A DNA stretch of 64,000 bases. It comes from Haematococcus lacustris (taxonomy: Eukaryota > Chlorophyta > Chlorophyceae > Chlamydomonadales > Haematococcaceae). The number at the start of each line of letters is the position of its first letter. Positions within the stretch are counted from its first letter, which is position 1. The notes below the pieces were generated by a model. The model was not told where the DNA came from. It did no database searches and saw only the letters and a program-made list of their open reading frames with translations. Below are positions 10,342 to 19,241 of the stretch, in pieces. The DNA is taken from contig JASKMD010000008.1 in NCBI GenBank assembly GCA_030144725.1, forward strand, positions 5,831,976 to 5,895,975. The letters are read 5' to 3'. The position numbers were made by a program, and so were the translations under genes.

Positions 10342-12498
10342 GTGTCAAAAGGTCATCTGACGTTGCGTCCCCGCACGTTACAGCTGGTTTCCGACCCCGA
10401 GCAGTTAAGCTCGCGGTCCAGTACAACTGATCACACCCAGCCCTTCCAGGTCTACTATGATGCCTCACTCCAAGGAGTAGGAGCAGTCCTGATGCAAGAT
10501 GGCTACCCCCTTGCATACCTCAGCAAGAAGCTGTCTTCTGCTGAGCGTGACTACACCACTGGTGAGCAAGAGCTTCTTGCCCTCATCACTGCATGCAAGG
10601 AGTGGAGGTGTTACCTTGAGGGTGTACCATTCACACTCTTCACCGATCACAAGCCTTTGACTGCTCTGCCCACCCAGAAGGTGCTGTCTAGACGTCAGGC
10701 TAGGTGGATGGAGTTCCTGTCACGGTTTACATTTGACCTGCAGTACCTGCCAGGTGATGCTAATCCTGCTGACCCACTGTCCCGGATACCTGCTGGACCC
10801 CAGGACTGTGCCATGGTGTGTGTTGTTACCACCCGGCGGCAAGCTAAACAGTCTTTGGAGAGGGGGGAAGTGCGTGTGGCGCAGGCTCTGCCCCAGGTTC
10901 CACCTGTGGGTACTCCCTCAAAAGCCCCCACTGCCGTTGATGCTTTGGCCCCCCGGCCCACAGTGTCTGATAACCCTGTTGCTGCTCACCATAGTAGGCT
11001 CCCTGAGCTTGAGGCCCCATCTGCTGCTGACACCTCAGTGCACTATCCTGCAGCTCCTGCCCACCCATTGGAACTGGCTGATCACCTGGTCCATGGTTAC
11101 CGGCTTGACCCTGCGTTTACTGCTGAAGCTGATCTGTCTGGCATGTACATGGACGACCATGGCCTGTGGCGGCGCACTGGCAAGGGCACAGTGATGGTTC
11201 CCAATGACCCTGAACTGCGTGAGTACATTCTGCATGAGATGCATGATGCTGCCTATGCTGGTCATGTGGGTATAACCAAAACCCTTGAGAGGCTGTCACG
11301 TGTGTTCTACTGGGACACCATGCGTGCTGATGTCAGGCACTATGTCACTACCTGTGATGCCTGCCAGCGTGACAAGTCCTCTACACTGAAGCCTGGTGGC
11401 TTACTCAACCCACTGTCCATTCCAGATTACCGTTGGGAGTCAGTGTCAATGGACCTGATCACCAAGCTGCCATCTGCTTCACATGGGTTTGATGCCATCT
11501 GTGTCTTTGTTGACAGGCTCAGTAAGATGGTGCACTTTGTGCCCTGCAAGGAGAGCATGAATGCCAAGGGCTTTGCCCGTCTGTTTGTTGACAATGTCTT
11601 CAAACTGCATGGCCTGCCAAAAGACATGGTCTCTGACCGTGGTCCCCATTTCCACAACACTTTCTGGCACCATGTGCAGAAGTTGCTGGGCATGAGGGGA
11701 TCCCTGTCTTCCTCCTATCACCCTCAGTCTGATGGCCAGACTGAGAGGTACAACCGTGTGTTGGAAGAGATGCTACGTCATTACATCTCTCCCACCCAAG
11801 CTGATTGGCCTGACTATCTGTCACTTGCTGAGTTAGCTGTGAACAACTCATGGCAAGAGTCCATCAAGTCTACACCGTTCCTGGTTAACACCGGACAGTC
11901 CCCCATTACCCCTATGCTCCACTCTCTACCTGACAAGGGGCGGTGCCCTGAAGGCCTGTCCTATGCTACTTGGTGGCAGGAGGCTGTGGCTAAGGCCAAG
12001 CTATGCATGCAGGCTGCTCAGCAACGTCAAGCTGCCTATGCCAACCAGGACCGTCGAGAGGTGCATTACAAGGTGGGTCAAATGGTCCTGCTCAGCACTA
12101 AGAACATGAGGTTGAAGCCAGGCAAAGCACGTAAGCTGCTGCCACGTTTTGTGGGGCCCTTCAAGGTGCTTGGTTTGGTTGGCCAGGTTGCAGTGAACCT
12201 GCAGCTGCCTGCCTCCATGTCACGTCTTCACCCTGTGTTCCATGTGTCACTCATCAAACCCTACACTGGCACTGATGTGGGCTTCATGCCTCCGCCTGTT
12301 GAGTGGCTTGATGAGGAGCCTGTGTACTATGTTGAGCGTCTGCTGGACCACAGACATGTGCATGCAGGAAAGGCCAAGGAGTACCTGGTGCAGTGGGAAG
12401 GCTATGATGCCGACCACAACACCTGGGAGCCACGTTCCAACTTGGTTGGCTGTGACAAGATCCTGGCTGAGTACCATGCAGCTCACAACCTGAAGTAA
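10342..12498 (+). pseudogene. Truncated Ty3 pol: RNase H, integrase, chromodomain
   Basis: The frame opens in the leader and fuses at about 10430 to pol. RNase H begins at VYYDASLQGVGAVL (from 10450). The integrase has an HHCC zinc finger ending CDACQRDK and a D-D-E core (MDLITKLP, SDRGPHF, YHPQSDGQTERYNR). A chromodomain (EYLVQWEGYDADHNTWEP) ends the protein. Reverse transcriptase and protease are absent, so the unit cannot be autonomous. The N-terminal 30 residues are translated leader, not conserved protein. The same C-terminal region is present intact in the pol genes starting at 15024 and 21173. Confidence 0.88.
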
Positions 12499-12731
12499 GT
12501 CCTAGGCCATGCATGCTGGTATGCTGCTGGACTATGGCATTCCCAGCATGCTTGTACCTCTGGTCAGCTGCTACCTGTGTGGTTATGGTTTCCCTGTGTC
12601 TAGTCGGCACGATGGTCTTTGACCGCTCCCTGAGCTGTGACCTGGTGCGCCCTTTGGGTTGCCCAGTAGCTAAATCAGCATGCTGTAGGCAATGCGAGTC
12701 ACGTGGTTTTACCCGTGGCGGAACGGAAGCC

Positions 12732-12749
12732 CCTTTGGAGGGGGAGGAA
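12732..12749 (+). promoter_or_regulatory. Polypurine tract of Ty3 units
   Basis: CCTTTGGAGGGGGAGGAA lies immediately before the TG that begins the LTR. A purine run at this place primes plus-strand DNA synthesis in LTR retrotransposons. Identical copies precede the LTRs at 18899 and 25048. Confidence 0.7.
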
Positions 12750-12962
12750 TGTAAAGTGCGCACCTCTGGAAGAGATTGCCGCTTCGCGTCGTCTGGGCTG
12801 TCTCGTGAATGCGAGCCGTCGCGGGACGCGGGTTACACGTGTAGAGTGAGATTTGGCAGGTAAAGACTAGCGACATTGCGTTCGTGAGTACAACTGGTTC
12901 GATTCCAGGGAGCCCCGTTCTAAGCTCTAGCCATTCTCGCAATACACCGCTGTAACCCAACA
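12750..12962 (+). repeat. LTR shared by E1 and E2
   Basis: Begins TGTAAAGTGCGCACC after the polypurine tract and is taken to end at ...CTGTAACCCAACA. Because every LTR here is followed by a new element, the right boundary cannot be checked against flanking DNA and may lie further right. No canonical TGG primer-binding site follows directly; TGGACTGGACCGG occurs 21 bp further on. It contains a tRNA-like GGTTCGATTCC at 12896. Confidence 0.7.
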
Positions 12963-13092
12963 CCCTAGTCGGAAGTCACCGCCTGGACTGGACCGGCCTT
13001 CGAGCTTGTGTCAAAAGGTCATCTGACGTTGCGTCCCCGCACGTTACAGCTGGTTTCCGACCCCGAGCAGTTAAGCTCGCGGTCCAGTCAAC

Positions 13093-14793
13093 ATGACTTC
13101 AACTACCCAGAATGTCGCTTCGGCGAACAAGACCAATGGCGCCTCTGGCGTCCTTCCTCCAGCTTCAGCTGTTACAGCTACAGCGGATACGGGTCCTGCA
13201 CTTGGTGCAGCACCGGAGCCGGGCGAGTTGCCCGCTTCAATTCCCGCAGGAGGCCAACAGTTGGGTGAAGAAGAGGAGCTCCTGGACGAGTTTGGCCTGG
13301 ACCAATTCGACAGCACTTCGACTCCAGTCGACGAGCTCAACGCGCAAATTGCCACCCTCCAGGCGCAGCTGGTCGCAGCGCAGGCCAACAACCAGCAAGC
13401 TGGCGCATTGGTGAGTCCTCCTGCTGGTGCTAAGCGTGCTGCTGATGCTGCTTTGCTGCCAGCTAGCCCTAGTCCAGCTAAGAGGCCAGTCGAAGTAGCG
13501 TCGCAGCTAGTCAGGCCTTTGGCTGCTGCTCTGCGCGCACTCCAACACTTGACTGCTGCAATGCACCAGCCTGTTGCGCAGAAAGATGTTGCCTCGGGTT
13601 CACCCGGCACTTCGAACCCTCGCACACTTGCTGCTGTGCGGGACAAGTATGCTGGGGTTCGCCCCACTGCTGCGCCCCTGCCTGCCACTGTCACTGCCCC
13701 TACTGGTCATGACTCCAACTCACGTCGCGGGTTGCCCGTGACTGAGCGGTGGACTGATGCCAGTTCGACCTCCGGTCGCCGTGCTCTGTCTTTCCTGGAG
13801 GACCTTGAGGCACACTGTGTTGCACATGGCCTGGACCCTGCTCTTGCTCTGCCCTCTTTCCTGTCAGGGAAGGCTAGGGATGTGTGGTTCCAGTCTGTCA
13901 GGGACTCATATGCCCTAACCCACTCTGGCTACCCCACATGGCCCTACCTGTCACAGCAGTTCCTTGAGTTTGTAGGCGAGGACCTGACCACTGATGCTGA
14001 TGCAGCACGTGCTAAGCTCCTTGACTCAACTCACCTGCGTATGACTAATGGTGTTGCCCTGTCAGCCTACATCACTGACTTCAGGAACACCCTCACCTTG
14101 GCTGGCAAGGACTGCATGACAGACTCCATGCTTGTGAATGTGTTCCAGCGTGGCCTGTCAGCAGATCTGCGTGGTCCTGTTGCCAAGGATCTGCGTGCCC
14201 TTGTGGCCCCCACTCTGGATGAGGCCATTAAGGCTGCCATTACCAACCACAAGGCCCTTGTGGCTGCTGCTGGCTCTGGTGTACATCCTGCCTCAAGGCG
14301 CCCGGTTGCTGCTGTGCACCAGGTGGCCCAAGTGCAACGTGGGCTGCAGAACCTGGCCAGGTTCCCTGGTCCACCTCCTGGGCGTCCTGCTGCTCCCTCT
14401 GCTGGCAGTGAGGGTCTCCCTCCTGCCAGTGGCTATTGCTACCATTGTGGATTGTCATCCCACTGGACGAAGCACTGCAAGAGGAAAGCCTCTGGCATGA
14501 GCAAGGAAGAGGCCATGAAGGATGCTGGCACATGGGAGCTCATGCAAGACCTGAAGAAGGGTGGCTCTGCCCCCTACAAGGCTGCAAAGCGTGACCGTAG
14601 CCCTGACCGTGGTGGTGACCCTGGTGGTCCCTCCAGGCAGTACCAGGGTAGACGCCCTCAGACTGCCAGGATGGAGGCACTCCTACAACTTAGTCCCTGC
14701 GTTTGTCCCTGCGTTCTACCGACCTTGTCCGATCGGGCTGAAATTTTGATAGATGGTAGTTTGCAGAAATTAAAACATATTTTTACGAAATAA
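13093..14793 (+). CDS. Ty3 Gag (E2), C-terminus altered by an insertion
   Basis: 566 residues starting at ATG 13093, just after the leader. An acidic, Ala/Pro-rich N-terminal region precedes the retrotransposon gag domain (about 235-400: FLEDLEAHC, SGKARDVW, LSAYITDFRNTL, VFQRGLSADLR). A CCHC zinc knuckle follows (C449-x2-C452-x4-H457-x4-C462) and then a basic, Arg-rich tail. Gag packages element RNA into virus-like particles. The last 40 or so residues (from about 528) are translated from a foldback insertion, and the frame stops inside it, so the original Gag-to-Pol junction is gone. gag is in frame 1 and pol in frame 3. Confidence 0.88.
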   Translation: MTSTTQNVASANKTNGASGVLPPASAVTATADTGPALGAAPEPGELPASIPAGGQQLGEEEELLDEFGLDQFDSTSTPVDELNAQIATLQAQLVAAQANNQQAGALVSPPAGAKRAADAALLPASPSPAKRPVEVASQLVRPLAAALRALQHLTAAMHQPVAQKDVASGSPGTSNPRTLAAVRDKYAGVRPTAAPLPATVTAPTGHDSNSRRGLPVTERWTDASSTSGRRALSFLEDLEAHCVAHGLDPALALPSFLSGKARDVWFQSVRDSYALTHSGYPTWPYLSQQFLEFVGEDLTTDADAARAKLLDSTHLRMTNGVALSAYITDFRNTLTLAGKDCMTDSMLVNVFQRGLSADLRGPVAKDLRALVAPTLDEAIKAAITNHKALVAAAGSGVHPASRRPVAAVHQVAQVQRGLQNLARFPGPPPGRPAAPSAGSEGLPPASGYCYHCGLSSHWTKHCKRKASGMSKEEAMKDAGTWELMQDLKKGGSAPYKAAKRDRSPDRGGDPGGPSRQYQGRRPQTARMEALLQLSPCVCPCVLPTLSDRAEILIDGSLQKLKHIFTK

Positions 14794-14990
14794 TATTGTG
14801 AAAAAAGCAAAGGCGGCTGCGCTGTGGCCCTGGGGCGTAGGTGCAGGGATAAGTGCAGGGATAGGTTAAGGGCCACAGCGCAACAGCTTTTGGGTTTTCC
14901 CAAATATTTTTCTTGTAAAATATGTTTTATTTTCTGAAAACTACCATCTATCAAAATTTCAGCCCGATCGGACAAGGTCGGTAGAACGAT
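14678..14990. mobile_element. Foldback (hairpin) insertion between gag and pol, E2
   Basis: Long inverted arms: GTTCTACCGACCTTGTCCGA begins at 14712 and its complement ends at 14988. The arms run about 100 bp each with AT-rich inner parts, then a second GC-rich stem (GCTGCGCTGTGGCCCT against AGGGCCACAGCGCA) around a loop with GTGCAGGGATAAGTGCAGGG. The outer left end (CACTCCTACAACTTAG) matches the end of the large foldback at 45966. The outer right end is missing. It interrupts the element and is copied in E3 and E4. Confidence 0.85.
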
Positions 14991-15023
14991 CAAAACTGTG
15001 CTGAGTACTCTGAGGCATGCATT

Positions 15024-18000
15024 GTGTGTGAACCTGCTCATGTGCTGACTGCTGCTACCCACAGCTTTGTCAGTGCATCATTTGTTGCTGCACATGCTGT
15101 ACCTGTCCACATGTTGAAGCACATGCAAGAGTGGCATGCTGCTAACAACACTGTGTTGAGCTGTTCCCAGTTTGTCAAGGCTGATTTGAGTCTGCCAGGT
15201 GCTACTGTACCCTGCAAACTCAACGTTATGCCTTCTCTCCTGCCAGACTTTGATGTGCTGCTGGGGAATGACTGGTTGAATGAGCATGAGGCCGTGATGT
15301 CATACCAGGACAAGACTCTCAGCCTGGCATGTGACAAGGGTGAGCCTGTAGTGCTGCCATGTCCCCCTGCTGATAAGTCTGAGTCAGGGCAGTCTGCTGT
15401 AAGCAACCCTGCCTCTTTCCTGGTCAATGCTCTACGTGCAAAACCCCCTCTGGCTTCTGCAAAAGTTGCTGCCAGGTGGTTACGAAAAGGAGGCACAGGT
15501 GGCCTGGCCCTAATCACTGTGGACAATTCCAGTACCCCTGATCCAGCTCCAGCTGAACCTGACCTACCTCCAGGTGTGTCCCAGGCACTCAATGCTTTGC
15601 TGGATGAGTATGCTGATGTGTTTGCACCCATCACATCTCTGCCACCTGAGCGTCCTGTGGGCCATGCCATCCCCCTGGTGCCTGATGCACGACCCTCTGT
15701 GGTACCTCAATACCGCATGAGCCAGGAGGAGCATGCTGAGCTGAAGAAGCAGGTGCAGGACCTACTTGCCAAGGGCATGATAGAACCAAGCTCCAGTCCT
15801 TTTGCTGCTCCTATCCTGTTTGTCAAGAAGAAGTCTGGTGAGTTACGCATGTGCCTTGATTACCGTCAGCTCAACAAGATCACCATCAGGGATCAGTATC
15901 CACTGCCCAGGATTGATGACTTGTTTGACAAGCTGTCAGGTTGCACTGTGTTTTCTTCCCTAGACCTTCAAGCGGGTTACAACCAGATCAGGATCACCCC
16001 TGAAGATGTGCCTAAGACGGCCTTCAGGACCCCTGACGGCCACTACCAGTTCAAGGTACTGTCTTTTGGGCTCTGCAATGCACCTGCTACATTCCAGCGT
16101 GTCATGAATGATGCATTTGCCCCAGTCCTGAACCAGTGTGCCCTGGTGTACCTGGATGACATCTTGGTCATGTCCAAATCTGTGGACGAGCATTTGAAGC
16201 ATCTCAGAAAGGTCTTTGACCTCCTGAGGCTCAACAAGCTCTTTGCCAAGCAGTCCAAATGTGAATTCATGCGTAACACGCTCAAATTCCTTGGCCATGT
16301 CATCTTTGCTGGTGCAATTGCTGTGGACCCTGAGAAAATCAAGAGCATTTCTTCCTGGCCTGTGCCTCAATCCCTGCAACAGCTCCAGTCATTCCTAGGT
16401 GCTGCTAATTTTGTGCGCAAATTTGTGCATAATTTCAGTGTCCTAGCTGCACCTCTCACAGATCTGTGTGGCAAAGCTGGTGACTCATTTCTGTGGCAGA
16501 ACTGGCCTGCTGATGAGCTGAAAGCCTTTGCTTCCCTCAAAGCTGCTGTTGCCCAGGTCCCCATGCTACGTCTACCTGATCACACCCAGCCCTTCCAGGT
16601 CTACTATGATGCCTCACTCCAAGGAGTAGGAGCAGTCCTGATGCAAGATGGCTACCCCCTTGCATACCTCAGCAAGAAGCTGTCTTCTGCTGAGCGTAAC
16701 TACACCACTGGTGAGCAAGAGCTTCTTGCCCTCATCACTGCATGCAAGGAGTGGAGGTGTTACCTTGAGGGTGTACCATTCACACTCTTCACCGATCACA
16801 AGCCTTTGACTGCTCTGCCCACCCAGAAGGTGCTGTCTAGACGTCAGGCTAGGTGGATGGAGTTCCTGTCACGGTTTACATTTGACCTGCAGTACCTGCC
16901 AGGTGATGCTAATCCTGCTGACCCACTGTCCCGGATACCTGCTGGACCCCAGGACTGTGCCATGGTGTGTGTTGTTACCACCCGGCGGCAAGCTAAACAG
17001 TCTTTGGAGAGGGGGGAAGTGCGTGTGGCGCAGGCTCTGCCCCAGGTTCCACCTGTGGGTACTCCCTCAAAAGCCCCCACTGCCGTTGATGCTTTGGCCC
17101 CCCGGCCCACAGTGTCTGATAACCCTGTTGCTGCTCACCATAGTAGGCTCCCTGAGCTTGAGGCCCCATCTGCTGCTGACACCTCAGTGCACTATCCTGC
17201 AGCTCCTGCCCACCCATTGGAACTGGCTGATCACCTGGTCCATGGTTACCGGCTTGACCCTGCGTTTACTGCTGAAGCTGATCTGTCTGGCATGTACATG
17301 GACGACCATGGCCTGTGGCGGCGCACTGGCAAGGGCACAGTGATGGTTCCCAATGACCCTGAACTGCGTGAGTACATTCTGCATGAGATGCATGATGCTG
17401 CCTATGCTGGTCATGTGGGTATAACCAAAACCCTTGAGAGGCTGTCACGTGTGTTCTACTGGGACACCATGCGTGCTGATGTCAGGCACTATGTCACTAC
17501 CTGTGATGCCTGCCAGCGTGACAAGTCCTCTACACTGAAGCCTGGTGGCTTACTCAACCCACTGTCCATTCCAGATTACCGTTGGGAGTCAGTGTCAATG
17601 GACCTGATCACCAAGCTGCCATCTGCTTCACATGGGTTTGATGCCATCTGTGTCTTTGTTGACAGGCTCAGTAAGATGGTGCACTTTGTGCCCTGCAAGG
17701 AGAGCATGAATGCCAAGGGCTTTGCCCGTCTGTTTGTTGACAATGTCTTCAAACTGCATGGCCTGCCAAAAGACATGGTCTCTGACCGTGGTCCCCATTT
17801 CCACAACACTTTCTGGCACCATGTGCAGAAGTTGCTGGGCATGAGGGGATCCCTGTCTTCCTCCTATCACCCTCAGTCTGATGGCCAGACTGAGAGGTAC
17901 AACCGTGTGTTGGAAGAGATGCTACGTCATTACATCTCTCCCACCCAAGCTGATTGGCCTGACTATCTGTCACTTGCTGAGTTAGCTGTGAACAACTCAT

Positions 18001-18647
18001 GGCAAGAGTCCATCAAGTCTACACCGTTCCTGGTTAACACCGGACAGTCCCCCATTACCCCTATGCTCCACTCTCTACCTGACAAGGGGCGGTGCCCTGA
18101 AGGCCTGTCCTATGCTACTTGGTGGCAGGAGGCTGTGGCTAAGGCCAAGCTATGCATGCAGGCTGCTCAGCAACGTCAAGCTGCCTATGCCAACCAGGAC
18201 CGTCGAGAGGTGCATTACAAGGTGGGTCAAATGGTCCTGCTCAGCACTAAGAACATGAGGTTGAAGCCAGGCAAAGCACGTAAGCTGCTGCCACGTTTTG
18301 TGGGGCCCTTCAAGGTGCTTGGTTTGGTTGGCCAGGTTGCAGTGAACCTGCAGCTGCCTGCCTCCATGTCACGTCTTCACCCTGTGTTCCATGTGTCACT
18401 CATCAAACCCTACACTGGCACTGATGTGGGCTTCATGCCTCCGCCTGTTGAGTGGCTTGATGAGGAGCCTGTGTACTATGTTGAGCGTCTGCTGGACCAC
18501 AGACATGTGCATGCAGGAAAGGCCAAGGAGTACCTGGTGCAGTGGGAAGGCTATGATGCCGACCACAACACCTGGGAGCCACGTTCCAACTTGGTTGGCT
18601 GTGACAAGATCCTGGCTGAGTACCATGCAGCTCACAACCTGAAGTAA
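15024..18647 (+). CDS. Ty3 Pol (E2): protease remnant, RT, RNase H, integrase, chromodomain
   Basis: The frame opens after a stop at 14982 inside the insert. The first triplet counted is GTG, so a normal start is not evident. Order: protease remnant (AHVLTAATHSFVSASFV near residue 10-30, lacking the catalytic D-S/T-G), reverse transcriptase (YLDD at 376-379, LSFGLCNAPATFQRVM), RNase H (YYDASLQGVGAVL), integrase HHCC finger and D-D-E core (MDLITKLP, SDRGPHF, SDGQTERYNR), and a C-terminal chromodomain (residues about 1160-1203) that in chromoviruses steers integration to marked chromatin. It is open throughout, so only the protease and expression from gag look compromised. Confidence 0.9.
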   Translation: MCEPAHVLTAATHSFVSASFVAAHAVPVHMLKHMQEWHAANNTVLSCSQFVKADLSLPGATVPCKLNVMPSLLPDFDVLLGNDWLNEHEAVMSYQDKTLSLACDKGEPVVLPCPPADKSESGQSAVSNPASFLVNALRAKPPLASAKVAARWLRKGGTGGLALITVDNSSTPDPAPAEPDLPPGVSQALNALLDEYADVFAPITSLPPERPVGHAIPLVPDARPSVVPQYRMSQEEHAELKKQVQDLLAKGMIEPSSSPFAAPILFVKKKSGELRMCLDYRQLNKITIRDQYPLPRIDDLFDKLSGCTVFSSLDLQAGYNQIRITPEDVPKTAFRTPDGHYQFKVLSFGLCNAPATFQRVMNDAFAPVLNQCALVYLDDILVMSKSVDEHLKHLRKVFDLLRLNKLFAKQSKCEFMRNTLKFLGHVIFAGAIAVDPEKIKSISSWPVPQSLQQLQSFLGAANFVRKFVHNFSVLAAPLTDLCGKAGDSFLWQNWPADELKAFASLKAAVAQVPMLRLPDHTQPFQVYYDASLQGVGAVLMQDGYPLAYLSKKLSSAERNYTTGEQELLALITACKEWRCYLEGVPFTLFTDHKPLTALPTQKVLSRRQARWMEFLSRFTFDLQYLPGDANPADPLSRIPAGPQDCAMVCVVTTRRQAKQSLERGEVRVAQALPQVPPVGTPSKAPTAVDALAPRPTVSDNPVAAHHSRLPELEAPSAADTSVHYPAAPAHPLELADHLVHGYRLDPAFTAEADLSGMYMDDHGLWRRTGKGTVMVPNDPELREYILHEMHDAAYAGHVGITKTLERLSRVFYWDTMRADVRHYVTTCDACQRDKSSTLKPGGLLNPLSIPDYRWESVSMDLITKLPSASHGFDAICVFVDRLSKMVHFVPCKESMNAKGFARLFVDNVFKLHGLPKDMVSDRGPHFHNTFWHHVQKLLGMRGSLSSSYHPQSDGQTERYNRVLEEMLRHYISPTQADWPDYLSLAELAVNNSWQESIKSTPFLVNTGQSPITPMLHSLPDKGRCPEGLSYATWWQEAVAKAKLCMQAAQQRQAAYANQDRREVHYKVGQMVLLSTKNMRLKPGKARKLLPRFVGPFKVLGLVGQVAVNLQLPASMSRLHPVFHVSLIKPYTGTDVGFMPPPVEWLDEEPVYYVERLLDHRHVHAGKAKEYLVQWEGYDADHNTWEPRSNLVGCDKILAEYHAAHNLK

Positions 18648-18898
18648 GTCCTAGGCCATGCATGCTGGTATGCTGCTGGACTATGGCATTCCCAGCATGC
18701 TTGTACCTCTGGTCAGCTGCTACCTGTGTGGTTATGGTTTCCCTGTGTCTAGTCGGCACGATGGTCTTTGACCGCTCCCTGAGCTGTGACCTGGTGCGCC
18801 CTTTGGGTTGCCCAGTAGCTAAATCAGCATGCTGTAGGCAATGCGAGTCACGTGGTTTTACCCGTGGCGGAACGGAAGCCCCTTTGGAGGGGGAGGAA

Positions 18899-19111
18899 TG
18901 TAAAGTGCGCACCTCTGGAAGAGATTGCCGCTTCGCGTCGTCTGGGCTGTCTCGTGAATGCGAGCCGTCGCGGGACGCGGGTTACACGTGTAGAGTGAGA
19001 TTTGGCAGGTAAAGACTAGCGACATTGCGTTCGTGAGTACAACTGGTTCGATTCCAGGGAGCCCCGTTCTAAGCTCTAGCCATTCTCGCAATACACCGCT
19101 GTAACCCAACA
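18899..19111 (+). repeat. LTR shared by E2 and E3
   Basis: Same 213-bp sequence as 12750-12962, with no differences seen by eye. Confidence 0.75.
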
Positions 19112-19241
19112 CCCTAGTCGGAAGTCACCGCCTGGACTGGACCGGCCTTCGAGCTTGTGTCAAAAGGTCATCTGACGTTGCGTCCCCGCACGTTACAGCT
19201 GGTTTCCGACCCCGAGCAGTTAAGCTCGCGGTCCAGTCAAC

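Larger units (their letters stand above)
10144..12962 (+). mobile_element. Ty3/gypsy chromovirus unit E1 (internally deleted)
   Basis: Starts 60 bp inside the LTR (partial LTR 10144-10296), keeps the leader to about 10428, then jumps straight into the RNase H part of pol. gag, protease and reverse transcriptase are missing. It shares the LTR at 12750-12962 with the next unit. Compared with the full units, the leader (CTCGACTGG for CTGGACTGG) and pol (GACTAC for AACTAC) each show at least one base difference. Confidence 0.88.
12750..19111 (+). mobile_element. Ty3/gypsy chromovirus unit E2 (complete, LTR to LTR)
   Basis: LTR, leader, gag (13093), foldback insert (14678-14990), pol (15024-18647), polypurine tract and LTR. 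The spacing to E3 is 6149 bp. The coding sequence is nearly identical to E3, with one difference noticed by eye (GACCGTAGC against GACCGCAGC in gag), so the copies are either very young or products of tandem duplication. Confidence 0.9.
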
